64,000 nucleotides of DNA from Bifidobacterium sp. (lineage in GTDB: Bacteria; Actinomycetota; Actinomycetes; Actinomycetales; Bifidobacteriaceae), in assembly GCF_022647885.1 (NCBI RefSeq), contig NZ_JALCLM010000001.1:1302001-1366000 (forward strand), written 5' to 3'. The translations under genes were made by a program, and so were the position numbers. Positions 35,425 through 44,152 of the stretch are shown here, one piece after another (the first letter of the stretch is position 1; each line of letters opens with the position of its first letter). The notes beneath the pieces are model-generated. The model worked only from the letters and a program-made list of their open reading frames with translations. It did not search any database and had not been told where the DNA came from.

Positions 35425-35652
35425 TTAACTTGGCTTGACCAGTATGCGTCTTGCAGTGTTCCCGTCCACTGCTATGCGCTCTGACCCGTGTGAAACCACA
35501 CATCCGCCAAAGTTGGCTTTCTGAATGACAGTTAAGCGCTCGTGCTCTCGAAAACCAAGTTCGTTGAGACGAAAACGATAACGCTCAGAAAGTTCTATTG
35601 CGCATATCTCGATTTCCATGCCCAATGGACAAGTGCGCAACGATTGTGTCAT
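35425..35652 (-). CDS. feoA: FeoA small SH3-like protein
   Basis: 75 residues from ATG 35652, with a GTG at 35676 as alternative. RFRLNELGFREHERLTVIQKANFGGCVVSHGSERIAVDGNTARRILV is the FeoA SH3-like fold. It supports FeoB activity on the cytoplasmic side. No clear ribosome-binding site is visible for either start. It is the first gene of the minus-strand feo operon. Confidence 0.85.
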   Translation of the reverse strand: MTQSLRTCPLGMEIEICAIELSERYRFRLNELGFREHERLTVIQKANFGGCVVSHGSERIAVDGNTARRILVKPS

Positions 35653-35700
35653 GCACACGAGGTTAGTTGAGACCACAAAGGGTTGTAAAGGGTGTCGCCG

Positions 35701-35722
35701 TAGTTTAAAACCGTTAAAACTA
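35701..35722. promoter_or_regulatory. Imperfect palindrome upstream of feoA
   Basis: The 22 bp run from TAGTTT to AAACTA, with about 16 bases in dyad symmetry, some 50 bp upstream of feoA. It does not resemble the Fur-like box at 15210. It could be a DtxR- or Fur-type operator. Confidence 0.4.
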
Positions 35723-35779
35723 GGTAAAGGCTCTTATGCATCTCTCACCGCTAGTGAAGACTACCGCGCTCTTGTAGGT

Positions 35780-36202
35780 TCAGCTAGTAGGTGATGTATT
35801 CACACCGCGTCGTATAACGCTTCCTTTTACTCCATCAGTGTCTAAAACAAAGCCAGAACCGCTTCGAGTGTATGGCAAATCCTCTACCCGAATGTTGTTG
35901 ATGAACAGGCCAGCCGTATCGCCCGATTGAATATTCATTGATTTATGGTGGTGGGTTTCTATCGCTGTCACCGTTCCAGATAGAGCAGCAAGCGAAGAAT
36001 TTGGTGAATCGATGAGCACCTCGTCGCCTACGTGGATGCTTCCTTCGCTCATAACACCTGTAAAAACAGGTCCTCGTCCGGTAATGACAAATACATCTTG
36101 AATGATGAAACTTCCATCTTCTGTATCTCTAGGTGTTGCCCAAGATTTTTGTTCATCCGTGTCGCGAGGAGAGTGCCTGTGGAAAAGTGAAAATAATCCC
36201 AT
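35780..36202 (-). CDS. Stand-alone EF-Tu domain II-like protein
   Basis: 140 residues from ATG 36202; a TTG at 36223 would add seven residues. The core FIIQDVFVITGRGPVFTGVMSEGSIHVGDEVLI, then SGTVTAIETHHHK and SGDTAGLFINNI, is the beta-barrel of translation factor domain II. There is no GTPase domain. Known EF-Tu, SelB and IF2 use this barrel to bind aminoacyl ends or regulators. The function of the solitary form is unknown. It lies upstream of feoA on the same strand. Confidence 0.7.
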   Translation of the reverse strand: MGLFSLFHRHSPRDTDEQKSWATPRDTEDGSFIIQDVFVITGRGPVFTGVMSEGSIHVGDEVLIDSPNSSLAALSGTVTAIETHHHKSMNIQSGDTAGLFINNIRVEDLPYTRSGSGFVLDTDGVKGSVIRRGVNTSPTS

Positions 36203-36279
36203 GGAGACTACAATACGTGACAAAGCCCTACATTGACTCTAGAGTTTGCTTAACAATCGCACCTGTGCGTAGTTACTTT

Positions 36280-37002
36280 TTATGAGTTGCGCTCTACTAC
36301 TAGGTCAGAGACAGTCAAGTTTGCTTCACTGAGAATATTCTCTAATAGAACCTCAGCTAGCTCTTGAGGATTCATAAAACTGTGCTGCTTATTCTCATCC
36401 ACGTAGTCTCTACTGTCAGTGTAGAAATTGGTATCGATACCACCCGGATAAAAACCTACAATTTTTACAGAGGTACCTTTATAGGCTGCCTTAAGGCTTT
36501 CTGTATATCCGCGTTCTCCCCATTTAGCAGCACAATAGACAGATTCGTGAGGATTACCTCGTAAAGCAGCAGAAGACATCACATTGACAATTTTGACGTC
36601 ACGTTCCTCTGCAGCTTTAAGAGCAGCTGTACTCCATAGAATCATTCCACGTAAGCCAGTCAAACATTTCTCAATATCTTTGGAAGTGTAGGCTGTGGGT
36701 TCTTTGAATGCTGGCTGCCCAGCATTGTTGATAAGTAATGAGATTCGGCCAAGATGAGCTATAGATTTGATAGTTTGTGCACAGAAATCATCATCTGCAA
36801 TATCAGCAACGAAACCGTGGTAATTCGAGCCAAAAGAGGTGTTCTCTGCTGACATCTGGGCTGTCAAGGTTCCCATGCTTGCTGCATTGAAATCGATATT
36901 GCACACGATATACCCTTTGGCAAGCAGCTGGGAAACTAACTCGTATCCTAATCCATTAGCGCCTCCGGTAACAATTGCTACTGGTGTAGTGAGTTCAAGC
37001 AT
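36280..37002 (-). CDS. Short-chain dehydrogenase/reductase
   Basis: 240 residues from ATG 37002, chosen for GGAGG 6 bp upstream over the longer frame from 37032. The cofactor motif is TGGANGLG and NNAG is present. The catalytic Ser is in NVMSSAALRG, and Tyr and Lys are in YCAAK. It is a classical NAD(P)-dependent oxidoreductase of unknown substrate. A TetR gene lies upstream on the same strand, and the 265-bp gap holds several repeats and dyads. Confidence 0.87.
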   Translation of the reverse strand: MLELTTPVAIVTGGANGLGYELVSQLLAKGYIVCNIDFNAASMGTLTAQMSAENTSFGSNYHGFVADIADDDFCAQTIKSIAHLGRISLLINNAGQPAFKEPTAYTSKDIEKCLTGLRGMILWSTAALKAAEERDVKIVNVMSSAALRGNPHESVYCAAKWGERGYTESLKAAYKGTSVKIVGFYPGGIDTNFYTDSRDYVDENKQHSFMNPQELAEVLLENILSEANLTVSDLVVERNS

Positions 37003-37041
37003 CTTTGCCTCCGAATAAGGTGTAATCAGCATTATGAATTG

Positions 37042-37055
37042 ACCGTATATACAGT
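37042..37055. promoter_or_regulatory. Dyad upstream of the SDR gene
   Basis: ACCGTATATACAGT is a 14-bp near-palindrome 40 bp upstream of the SDR start, overlapping its likely -10 region. It is a candidate TetR operator. Confidence 0.45.
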
Positions 37056-37092
37056 ATAAGTTGACACAAAGCTTACTGAGATTTGATTATCA

Positions 37093-37125
37093 ACTGTGTA
37101 GATAGCACTGTGTAGATAGCACTGT
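37093..37125. repeat. 14-bp tandem repeat in the SDR promoter region
   Basis: ACTGTGTAGATAGC occurs twice in direct tandem, with a third partial ACTGT. It lies about 90-120 bp upstream of the SDR start. Confidence 0.7.
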
Positions 37126-37143
37126 CTAAAAATATGTAGAAGA

Positions 37144-37202
37144 CAACAGCACCCGTTGGTCTGAATGAGCAAACCCCTTCATTTACCATTCAGATGCTGT
37201 TG
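37144..37202. terminator. Two-level hairpin after the TetR gene
   Basis: CAACAGCA/TGCTGTTG is the outer stem and TCTGAATG/CATTCAGA the inner stem, with a bulge on one side. It lies downstream of the minus-strand TetR stop and upstream of the SDR promoter repeats. Confidence 0.55.
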
Positions 37203-37267
37203 CTTCTCATTTCACAACCATCAGGGCATTATTGGAAGTCTCTGAAATCAAATTGATGCGGGGGACA

Positions 37268-37918
37268 TCAATCCTTGGTTGTTTCGGATTTCTTTATCGA
37301 GATGCTCAACATGTCAAATGCTTCAGCAGCAATTTGATCCATATCGAGAGTATTATCTACTAACCATTGAATTTGCAGGCCATCCAAAATCGCCTGCATA
37401 ATTCGAGCGATGTGTTCAACACTTACTGCAGGTTGAGATTTGTGGACTTCTGAATACTGCTCCACTAGATGCCCAACCATCTTCCGCTCGAATTGGCCTC
37501 TCTCGGTGAAATACGTATACGCGGGGTTGCTCTGATCGGAAGCCTTCACCGACATATGTGCGTAGAGCTCTACAAGCCCTGGCGTCAACATATTTTTCTT
37601 GGTGATATCGTTGATCAGTTTCACCGGATCCCAGTCCCTGTCTACTACCTTGTCAAACATGTCAACGGACGGAATTTCGGTATTTCCATAGTTCATTACA
37701 TCTTGAATGTCTCGTTCTTTAAGGACTTCTACAAGAAGATCATCCAATGAATGGAAATAGTGAAGCACCCCTGCTTCAGAGATTTGTACTGCCTGGGATA
37801 TTTTCGCCAGAGTCGTGTGATTGAAACCATCCACGGCGATGATATGCAAGGCTGCATCGAGAATTTCTTTGCGCTTTGCGATACCTTTGGGATAGGAACC
37901 ACGACTGCCTTTTGCCAT
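37268..37918 (-). CDS. TetR-family transcriptional regulator
   Basis: 216 residues. The HTH reads RKEILDAALHIIAVDGFNHTTLAKISQAVQISEAGVLHYFHSLDDLL. The ligand domain follows and contains the MLTPGLVELYAHMSVKASD segment typical of regulators next to oxidoreductases. AAAGGAG precedes the ATG. It is oriented like the downstream SDR, which it probably controls. Confidence 0.87.
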   Translation of the reverse strand: MAKGSRGSYPKGIAKRKEILDAALHIIAVDGFNHTTLAKISQAVQISEAGVLHYFHSLDDLLVEVLKERDIQDVMNYGNTEIPSVDMFDKVVDRDWDPVKLINDITKKNMLTPGLVELYAHMSVKASDQSNPAYTYFTERGQFERKMVGHLVEQYSEVHKSQPAVSVEHIARIMQAILDGLQIQWLVDNTLDMDQIAAEAFDMLSISIKKSETTKD

Positions 37919-37952
37919 TTTGCTCCTTTCTTATTCATATTGAATCGGGTAA

Positions 37953-37969
37953 CACTCAGAGCCTGAGTG
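37953..37969. promoter_or_regulatory. Perfect dyad upstream of the TetR gene
   Basis: CACTCAG-AGC-CTGAGTG lies 35-51 bp upstream of the TetR start and is a likely autoregulatory operator. It does not recur upstream of the SDR. Confidence 0.5.
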
Positions 37970-38461
37970 CTTGTTGAGCTTTCAAATAGTAGTCCCCAAA
38001 ACGGAAACATATGGGAAACAACGTCCAAAATTATGAATACTGTGAAATAATTAAGGGTGAAAGAAGTTAGTCGGGTTCATTATATTGTTCCTATTACTGC
38101 ATTGAGCCTCCTCAGTTCTCAAAATTCTTGTGTTGTTATCGGAGTGTCGACAATCCATCCTCTTGTCGATTAAGACAGTTTGCTGTCCGGGTGGAGCGTA
38201 ATGCAAGGCATCTGAGTGAGAGAGAATTCACACTTGGGAGCGTGACAAGATTTTTTTGCCGGAGTTATCACAGGGAATCGCTTATATGACGCACATTTGG
38301 GTACCAGCATAAGAAAGTTTTAGGTCTGAGTAATGCGAACACAATTCGCTATCTGTTCACAATGAGCTTATCGCGCTCGTATTCGACCACACTATCAACA
38401 CTTGATATGACCAAGCTTGGACTCTGACCATAATGACTGGAAATCGGTGCAAAGGAGAGTC
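37970..38461. other. 490-bp gap without a supported gene
   Basis: No coding frame, RNA gene or strong hairpin is recognised. It should contain the promoter of the M23 protein gene. Confidence 0.5.
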
Positions 38462-39061
38462 ATGCTCATACCTAGGTTATGGATATGGAGGCGAATCATT
38501 GTCGCATCTGCTATTGCTGTGCAAGCCTTCATGCTCCACATCACACCATTCCTTGCAACAGCTGGTATTACGCTATCCTGTATAAAATCAGCGGATTCGG
38601 TAGGTACTCGCTATTCAGTGGTGGTGCATGAACTTTCCTCAGCGGATGCTACTTGTCAGTCTCAGCTAGGTTGGCCTTTACAGTCGCCAGAGATATTATC
38701 GGAATTCGACCTTCCAGCTCAGACGTGGTTAGCGGGTCATCGTGGAGTTGATCTCATTGTGCACGGAGGAGAGCTACTGCTCGCACCTGAAAGTGGCACG
38801 ATCTCATTTGCTGGAAAAGTTGCAGGAAAAGATGTGGTGAGCATCCAAGGTGTGCGTTGGCTCCATAGTTTTGAACCAGCCGTGACATCATACGGCGTAG
38901 GAACAACCATAACCCGTTCATCAGCTTTTGCTGAAGTCCGAGGAAGCTCAGATCATTGTGATTCATTATGCGTCCATTGGGGAGTCCGTGATGCTGCGAA
39001 ACAGTATAGAGATTCAGTAAAAATGACCCGTCGTAGCAAAATCGTTCTTAAAGCCTTGTAA
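38462..39061 (+). CDS. M23 (LytM-type) peptidase-like exported protein
   Basis: 199 residues from ATG 38462, where AAAGGAGAG is immediately upstream; the frame also runs back to a TTG. A basic and hydrophobic N-terminus (RLWIWRRIIVASAIAVQAF) is a signal peptide or anchor. The zinc motifs are AGHRGVD and CVHWGVR, with GTISFAGKVAGKDVVSI between, as in M23 endopeptidases. Two Cys near CDSLC are typical of the actinobacterial group. It probably cleaves or binds peptidoglycan cross-links. Confidence 0.8.
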   Translation: MLIPRLWIWRRIIVASAIAVQAFMLHITPFLATAGITLSCIKSADSVGTRYSVVVHELSSADATCQSQLGWPLQSPEILSEFDLPAQTWLAGHRGVDLIVHGGELLLAPESGTISFAGKVAGKDVVSIQGVRWLHSFEPAVTSYGVGTTITRSSAFAEVRGSSDHCDSLCVHWGVRDAAKQYRDSVKMTRRSKIVLKAL

Positions 39062-39125
39062 TTAGCGTGATCTTGTATCTAGGCATTGTAGAATTCAATA
39101 GAATCCGCATGAGACAGGGAGCGCC

Positions 39126-40943
39126 ATGTTCAAGGAATATTCTCGTCCGATCACAGAACCGATCGACGATGACCGTAACATCTTTTCCGTATTACAAGAG
39201 CGAGTAGATCGTGCGCCCGATGATGCGCTTATCGAGTATAAAAGTTCAAAGAATGAGTGGACTTCCTTTAGTGCCACAGAATTCAAAGATATCGTAGTTG
39301 GGCTAGCCAAAGGCTTGATCGCACGTGGGATAATGCCAGGGGATGCAGTTTCTATCATTTCGCACACTCGTTGGGAATGGACTGCTTTAGATGTTGCCAT
39401 TATGTCTATTGGTGCTTTGACAGTTCCTGTATATGAGACTAACTCTGCGGCTCAAGTTCGCATGATTTTCAATGATGCGAAGGTGAAGATGGCTTTCGCT
39501 GAAACCGATGAGCAGCGAGACAAAATTGAGTCGGTTCGTGATCAGTGTGCGTATCTTAACGACGTTTATGTGATTGATTTGGGCGCACTTGAAGCATTAA
39601 CAGCATACGGTCGTGGCGTTAGTGATAACGAGTTCCTAGAACGGGAACAAGGGGTTAAAGGCTCGGATCTGGCGACAATCGTTTATACTTCTGGTTCCAC
39701 AGGAACGCCTAAAGGCATTGAATTAACACATAGTAATTTTGTCTTTGTCACCCATTCAGGCGTGCAGACCATGCCGGATATCAGTTTGAAACCGAACAGA
39801 CGGTTGTTGCTGTTCCTACCCCTCGCACATGTATTTGCAAGATATATGCAGTTCTTCTGTTTTGCAGGCAATGTGACGCTTGGTCTGTCAAGTAATCTGA
39901 AAACTATTCTTGCGGACTTCCATGCGTTTCGTCCTACATTTGTGTTGGCAGTTCCTCGTATTTTTGAAAAAATCTTCAACGCATCATCTCAACGTGCAGG
40001 TAAGGGTATAAAAGGGCGCATATTCCTACAATCAGTTGAGGTAGCGCGCCAGTGGTCTCAATACCAACAAGAGGGACACGGTATGCCATTGAGCTTCCGT
40101 GTCAAGCATGCGGTGTTCAATAAACTGATTTATAGCAACATCATGGAAGTTTTTGGTGGATCGGTAGAATATGCAATATCAGGTGGAGCACCTTTAGACA
40201 CCTCAATTGCACATTTTTTCAATGGAGTCGGGCTCCCACTGCTTGAGGGCTATGGGATGACGGAGACTAGTGCACCTGCAACGGTTAATCCTACTGTTGG
40301 TTATAAAATCGGGACGATAGGTAAACCTTTAGAGGGTATCAGCGTAGGAATAGATGACGATGGAGAACTCTGTATCAAAGGTGCCAGCGTGTGTGCTGGC
40401 TATCACAACCATCCTGAAATCACCACAAGTCAGATATCGGACGGCTGGCTGCATACAGGTGATTTAGGAGCTATTGATGACGATGGCTTCGTTTCTATCA
40501 CTGGCCGTAAAAAAGATCTCATCATTACTGCAGGTGGCAAGAATGTTTCACCTAGTGTCCTTGAAGCATCGGTTATGACATCGCCGGTGATAGGCCAATG
40601 TCTAGTAATCGGTGACCGCAAGCCTTTCATTGCAGCTTTGGTTACTCTAGATTTATCAGAAACTAACGCTTGGCTTAAAGCGCAGGGAGCCGAGAGCGTT
40701 GAGACTCTTGATGAAGCACGCAATAATCCAATCGTAAAAACTGAAGTCGAGAGGGCAGTAGATAACGCCAATGATTTAGTGTCACGGGCCGAGTCCATCA
40801 GAAAGTTTGAAATACTTGCTGACGAATTCACCGAGGAGAACGGCATGATTACGCCGAGTCTCAAGACTAGACGAAGCGCCATTATTGACAAGTATCGAGA
40901 GCTTATTGATGAGGTAATCTACAAGCCGAGAAACAAAGCCTGA
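39126..40943 (+). CDS. Long-chain fatty acid-CoA ligase (first of two)
   Basis: 605 residues, ANL superfamily. P-loop YTSGSTGTPKGIELTH, then [27 protein letters not shown] and [18 protein letters not shown], the hinge and adenylation motifs. It activates long-chain fatty acids with ATP to acyl-CoA. GGGAG precedes the ATG. A strong hairpin at 40955-40992 follows, separating it from a convergent lipoprotein gene. A longer paralogue lies at 45958. Confidence 0.92.
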   Translation: MFKEYSRPITEPIDDDRNIFSVLQERVDRAPDDALIEYKSSKNEWTSFSATEFKDIVVGLAKGLIARGIMPGDAVSIISHTRWEWTALDVAIMSIGALTVPVYETNSAAQVRMIFNDAKVKMAFAETDEQRDKIESVRDQCAYLNDVYVIDLGALEALTAYGRGVSDNEFLEREQGVKGSDLATIVYTSGSTGTPKGIELTHSNFVFVTHSGVQTMPDISLKPNRRLLLFLPLAHVFARYMQFFCFAGNVTLGLSSNLKTILADFHAFRPTFVLAVPRIFEKIFNASSQRAGKGIKGRIFLQSVEVARQWSQYQQEGHGMPLSFRVKHAVFNKLIYSNIMEVFGGSVEYAISGGAPLDTSIAHFFNGVGLPLLEGYGMTETSAPATVNPTVGYKIGTIGKPLEGISVGIDDDGELCIKGASVCAGYHNHPEITTSQISDGWLHTGDLGAIDDDGFVSITGRKKDLIITAGGKNVSPSVLEASVMTSPVIGQCLVIGDRKPFIAALVTLDLSETNAWLKAQGAESVETLDEARNNPIVKTEVERAVDNANDLVSRAESIRKFEILADEFTEENGMITPSLKTRRSAIIDKYRELIDEVIYKPRNKA

Positions 40944-40954
40944 AGCACAGCGCA

Positions 40955-40992
40955 ACATGTGTGCTGATGGATTTTCTCATCAGCACACATGT
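40955..40992. terminator. 15-bp-stem hairpin between convergent genes
   Basis: ACATGTGTGCTGATG (40955-40969) and CATCAGCACACATGT (40978-40992) pair perfectly around an 8-nt loop. It probably acts in both directions, though there is no long U-run. Confidence 0.8.
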
Positions 40993-41001
40993 GTAGTGGT
41001 T

Positions 41002-42654
41002 TTACAGACCAGCATCAGCAGCGGTGACATAGTCGGTATCTATCAGCGCGGTTTTAAGATTTGATGCCGATACAGTAAGTAACTGATGTTGTAGCGTTGG
41101 AGAGCTTATTCCGTTGTTTTTCTCGTTAGAAATGCCATCAATGCTGCTTAAGGACTGTTTAAGATTCAATAATCTGACAGCTTTAGCAAGGGAATTACTA
41201 ATAGCTTTTCGATCTTCTAGAGCTGTCATCCATTGTTGACCGTTAACAATGCTGGGTATGTTATCTAGATAAGCGCCATATCCAGTAACGATGGGCCAAG
41301 CGCTGCTGCTTGAATCTGCAGAGCTTCCAGTGCTTTCAGAAGAGTTATTCGAGCTTGTATCCTTCGAAGAGTCACTAGAGTCTTCTGAAGATGTTGGAGC
41401 AATACTTGGATCAGGAACTTTATCTTTTTTCAGGTCTGCTTTACCGGTGATATTGTCAACGATTCCAGCGATGGAAATTTCAGGGTTGATATCGGCAGAG
41501 CTACCTGTATAACCCAGTGATGTCAGAGTGGTTGTGATTTCAGAAGCCACATAATCATTCATAGCGAGAATGCCGTCTACGCGGGTACGGCTACTTGCTG
41601 ATTTGGATTGTTTACCTAAGCGTATAGTGAGTTCTTTTTTGATGGAATCCTCATTGCTGGCGTTGAAACTCACTAATTGCCAACTGTCCGCAGTGCTCTT
41701 GCTGTCTAAAAGACCGGAAGGGCTCTTTACTGCACCACTGCGGAAGTATGGTCCCAGCACCTCCCAAATAGCTGCGAAAGCAGTTTTATCGAATTCGTCA
41801 GCAGATGTTGATGAAGCAGATGAATCTGTGGGCAACATGATTTCAATCTGCTTAGGATTTTCCTTACTGGTTTTGTCGAGTTCGAGCTTATTAACAAGTT
41901 GCTTTGCCTGCACTTGAGCCATCTGTTTCACCGATGACATAGGAACATATAGATCCGGTGTGAAATCCTCGAGTGTGGAAGATAGGAGTACCACATGCAT
42001 ACCGGATTTTTTGGCGAGATTGAGTGCAGATTGTAAGCGCACAATCGCCTGCTGCTCAACGCTTGAAGAGCTTGTTGAGGAACTTGTGCTGGGGCTTGCA
42101 GTGTCCGATGTTGCAGCACTTGGTGTCGCGGTTGACGACAAAGCTGTCTGTTGTAGGGCACTGCCAAAATAATCACCAAATTGATGTTGAAAGCTTGCGG
42201 TATCAATAACCGGCGCAACGATAAGCGTCTCAGCATTGGTGTTGCTGCTTGATGAGCTGCTGCTTGCGGCAGATGAGCTAGATTGAGAGACGTGGCTGAC
42301 AACGTAATCTTGGATAGCCTGGCTCTGTTCATCAAGAGTGTCGTAACTATGAGAAGTGATTGCTTTTTTCTGCATGTGTGCTTGTTGCAGGGAAGAACTC
42401 AGTTCAGATACAAAAACAGTCCACTTATTTAATGGCGTGTGTTGCGTTAACGTAATGCCATCTGAAGGCGTGAATATTGCTGCACTCCCAATACTGGCTG
42501 ATTGAGTGTTGGAAGCTGAGCTGCTATCGCTGGTGTCAGGAGTTGGACTGCACCCTGAAATTGCAACAATGAGAACCGTCGCTAGCACAGCTGTCAACGA
42601 ATGGTGCATATATTTACGTGCACCGTTGTGCTGCCTGTTGTCACGAAGTTTCAC
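41002..42654 (-). CDS. Lipoprotein with substrate-binding-protein-like core
   Basis: 550 residues from a GTG start with GGGGAAAC directly upstream. The signal peptide ends with lipobox AISGC, making a lipid-anchored surface protein. The rest alternates domain-like sequence with Ser-rich linkers near 30-50, 130-145, 180-205 and 440-470. The fragments LIVAPVIDTASF, HVVLLSSTLED, DGILAMNDYVASEI and WPIVTGYGAYLDNI resemble a type-1 sugar-binding fold. Its ligand is unknown and no permease lies nearby. Confidence 0.75.
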   Translation of the reverse strand: MKLRDNRQHNGARKYMHHSLTAVLATVLIVAISGCSPTPDTSDSSSASNTQSASIGSAAIFTPSDGITLTQHTPLNKWTVFVSELSSSLQQAHMQKKAITSHSYDTLDEQSQAIQDYVVSHVSQSSSSAASSSSSSSNTNAETLIVAPVIDTASFQHQFGDYFGSALQQTALSSTATPSAATSDTASPSTSSSTSSSSVEQQAIVRLQSALNLAKKSGMHVVLLSSTLEDFTPDLYVPMSSVKQMAQVQAKQLVNKLELDKTSKENPKQIEIMLPTDSSASSTSADEFDKTAFAAIWEVLGPYFRSGAVKSPSGLLDSKSTADSWQLVSFNASNEDSIKKELTIRLGKQSKSASSRTRVDGILAMNDYVASEITTTLTSLGYTGSSADINPEISIAGIVDNITGKADLKKDKVPDPSIAPTSSEDSSDSSKDTSSNNSSESTGSSADSSSSAWPIVTGYGAYLDNIPSIVNGQQWMTALEDRKAISNSLAKAVRLLNLKQSLSSIDGISNEKNNGISSPTLQHQLLTVSASNLKTALIDTDYVTAADAGL

Positions 42655-42750
42655 GTTTCCCCTTTAAATCCAAATGCCTACCAAAACTCTATTATCGGTC
42701 ATTAGCAAGAGTATTGCCTGAATGTGGACATGTTCATAACATGCGAAAAA

Positions 42751-42809
42751 CTGCACTATACATGCAGATACACATTGTTGAAACTTGTGTATCCGCACAT
42801 ATAGTGCAG
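42751..42809. terminator. Two-level hairpin after icd
   Basis: CTGCACTATA/TATAGTGCAG forms a 10-bp outer stem and GATACACA/TGTGTATC an 8-bp inner stem. It lies 21 bp past the icd stop on the minus strand. Confidence 0.7.
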
Positions 42810-42829
42810 CGTGTGTTGTCTTTGACAAA

Positions 42830-44047
42830 CTACTTTCTTAGGGCCTTCTGCAGGTTTTCGTCAAGGGCGTTCATAAAACCTTCAGTGTCTAACCATTGTT
42901 GATCGGGACCAACCAGGCTTGCAAGATCTTTGGTCATACTTCCTGATTCAACTGTCGCAATAATGACTTGTTCAAGGGATTCAGCAAAATGAGCAACTTC
43001 CGGTGTGTTATCAAGTTTTGCGCGGTGCTTAAGACCACCTGTCCAAGCATAAATCGAAGCAATTGGATTAGTGGAGGTCTTCTCACCTTTTTGCCAGCGT
43101 CGATAATGTCTGGTGACTGTACCGTGAGCGGCTTCAGCCTCAACAGTTTGACCATCAGGTGTCATCAATACAGAGGTCATAAGCCCTAGTGAGCCGAATC
43201 CTTGGGCTACGGTGTCTGACTGCACATCACCGTCGTAGTTTTTACAAGCCCAAACGTAACCACCTGGCCACTTCAACGAGCTGGCAACCATGTCATCGAT
43301 GAGACGGTGCTCGTAGCTGAGGCCAGCAGCCTTATATTGCTCCGCATATTCACTGGCAAATATTTGTGCGAAAATATCCTTAAAACGACCATCGTATGCT
43401 TTCAAGATGGTGTTCTTAGTGCTGAGATATACCGGGTAATGTCGCAGGAGTCCATAATTGAAGCAGGCTCTTGCAAATCCGATAATCGATTCATCTATGT
43501 TGTATTGAACTTGCGCAACTCCAGAACCCGGGTAGTCGAACACCAGATGTTCGATAGGTGCGCTGCCATCTTCAGGAGTGAAGGTTACAGTCAACTTACC
43601 TTTGCCTGGTACTTGGAAATCTGTAGCCTTGTATTGGTCTCCGAATGCGTGGCGAGCAACGATAATCGGTTGTTTCCAGCCAGGAACTAACCGGGGAATA
43701 TTGGAAATTACGATAGGTTCACGGAAGATTGTGCCACCGAGGATGTTCCTGATTGTCCCATTGGGGGACTTCCACATACGTTTCAGTCCAAATTCCTTGA
43801 CGCGTGCTTCGTCAGGTGTGATAGTCGCGCATTTAACTCCGACATGTTCACGCTTAATAGCATTTGCCGCGTCAATCGTGACCTGATCATCGGTGGAGTC
43901 ACGGTATTCGATGCCAAGATCGTAGTAATCAAGATTGATATCAAGGTATGGAAGTATGAGCTTGTCTTTGATGTCTTTCCATATGACGCGAGTCATTTCG
44001 TCGCCGTCAAGCTCGACGACTGTGCCTTCAACTTTGATTTTGGCCAT
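42830..44047 (-). CDS. icd: NADP-dependent isocitrate dehydrogenase
   Basis: 405 residues. [41 protein letters not shown] and the [25 protein letters not shown] segment identify the homodimeric type II IDH. It converts isocitrate to 2-oxoglutarate with NADP, feeding glutamate synthesis. GGAGGCACTGC precedes the ATG. It is divergent from guaB3 and ends in a strong hairpin. Confidence 0.95.
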   Translation of the reverse strand: MAKIKVEGTVVELDGDEMTRVIWKDIKDKLILPYLDINLDYYDLGIEYRDSTDDQVTIDAANAIKREHVGVKCATITPDEARVKEFGLKRMWKSPNGTIRNILGGTIFREPIVISNIPRLVPGWKQPIIVARHAFGDQYKATDFQVPGKGKLTVTFTPEDGSAPIEHLVFDYPGSGVAQVQYNIDESIIGFARACFNYGLLRHYPVYLSTKNTILKAYDGRFKDIFAQIFASEYAEQYKAAGLSYEHRLIDDMVASSLKWPGGYVWACKNYDGDVQSDTVAQGFGSLGLMTSVLMTPDGQTVEAEAAHGTVTRHYRRWQKGEKTSTNPIASIYAWTGGLKHRAKLDNTPEVAHFAESLEQVIIATVESGSMTKDLASLVGPDQQWLDTEGFMNALDENLQKALRK

Positions 44048-44152
44048 GCAGTGCCTCCTGAATGTAATAATGGGAATTCCTGGTCAAGTATTACTCGACG
44101 GATGTTACTGACATTACTCGAGCGGTCGGGCATGCGCATTAATCTGATGATT

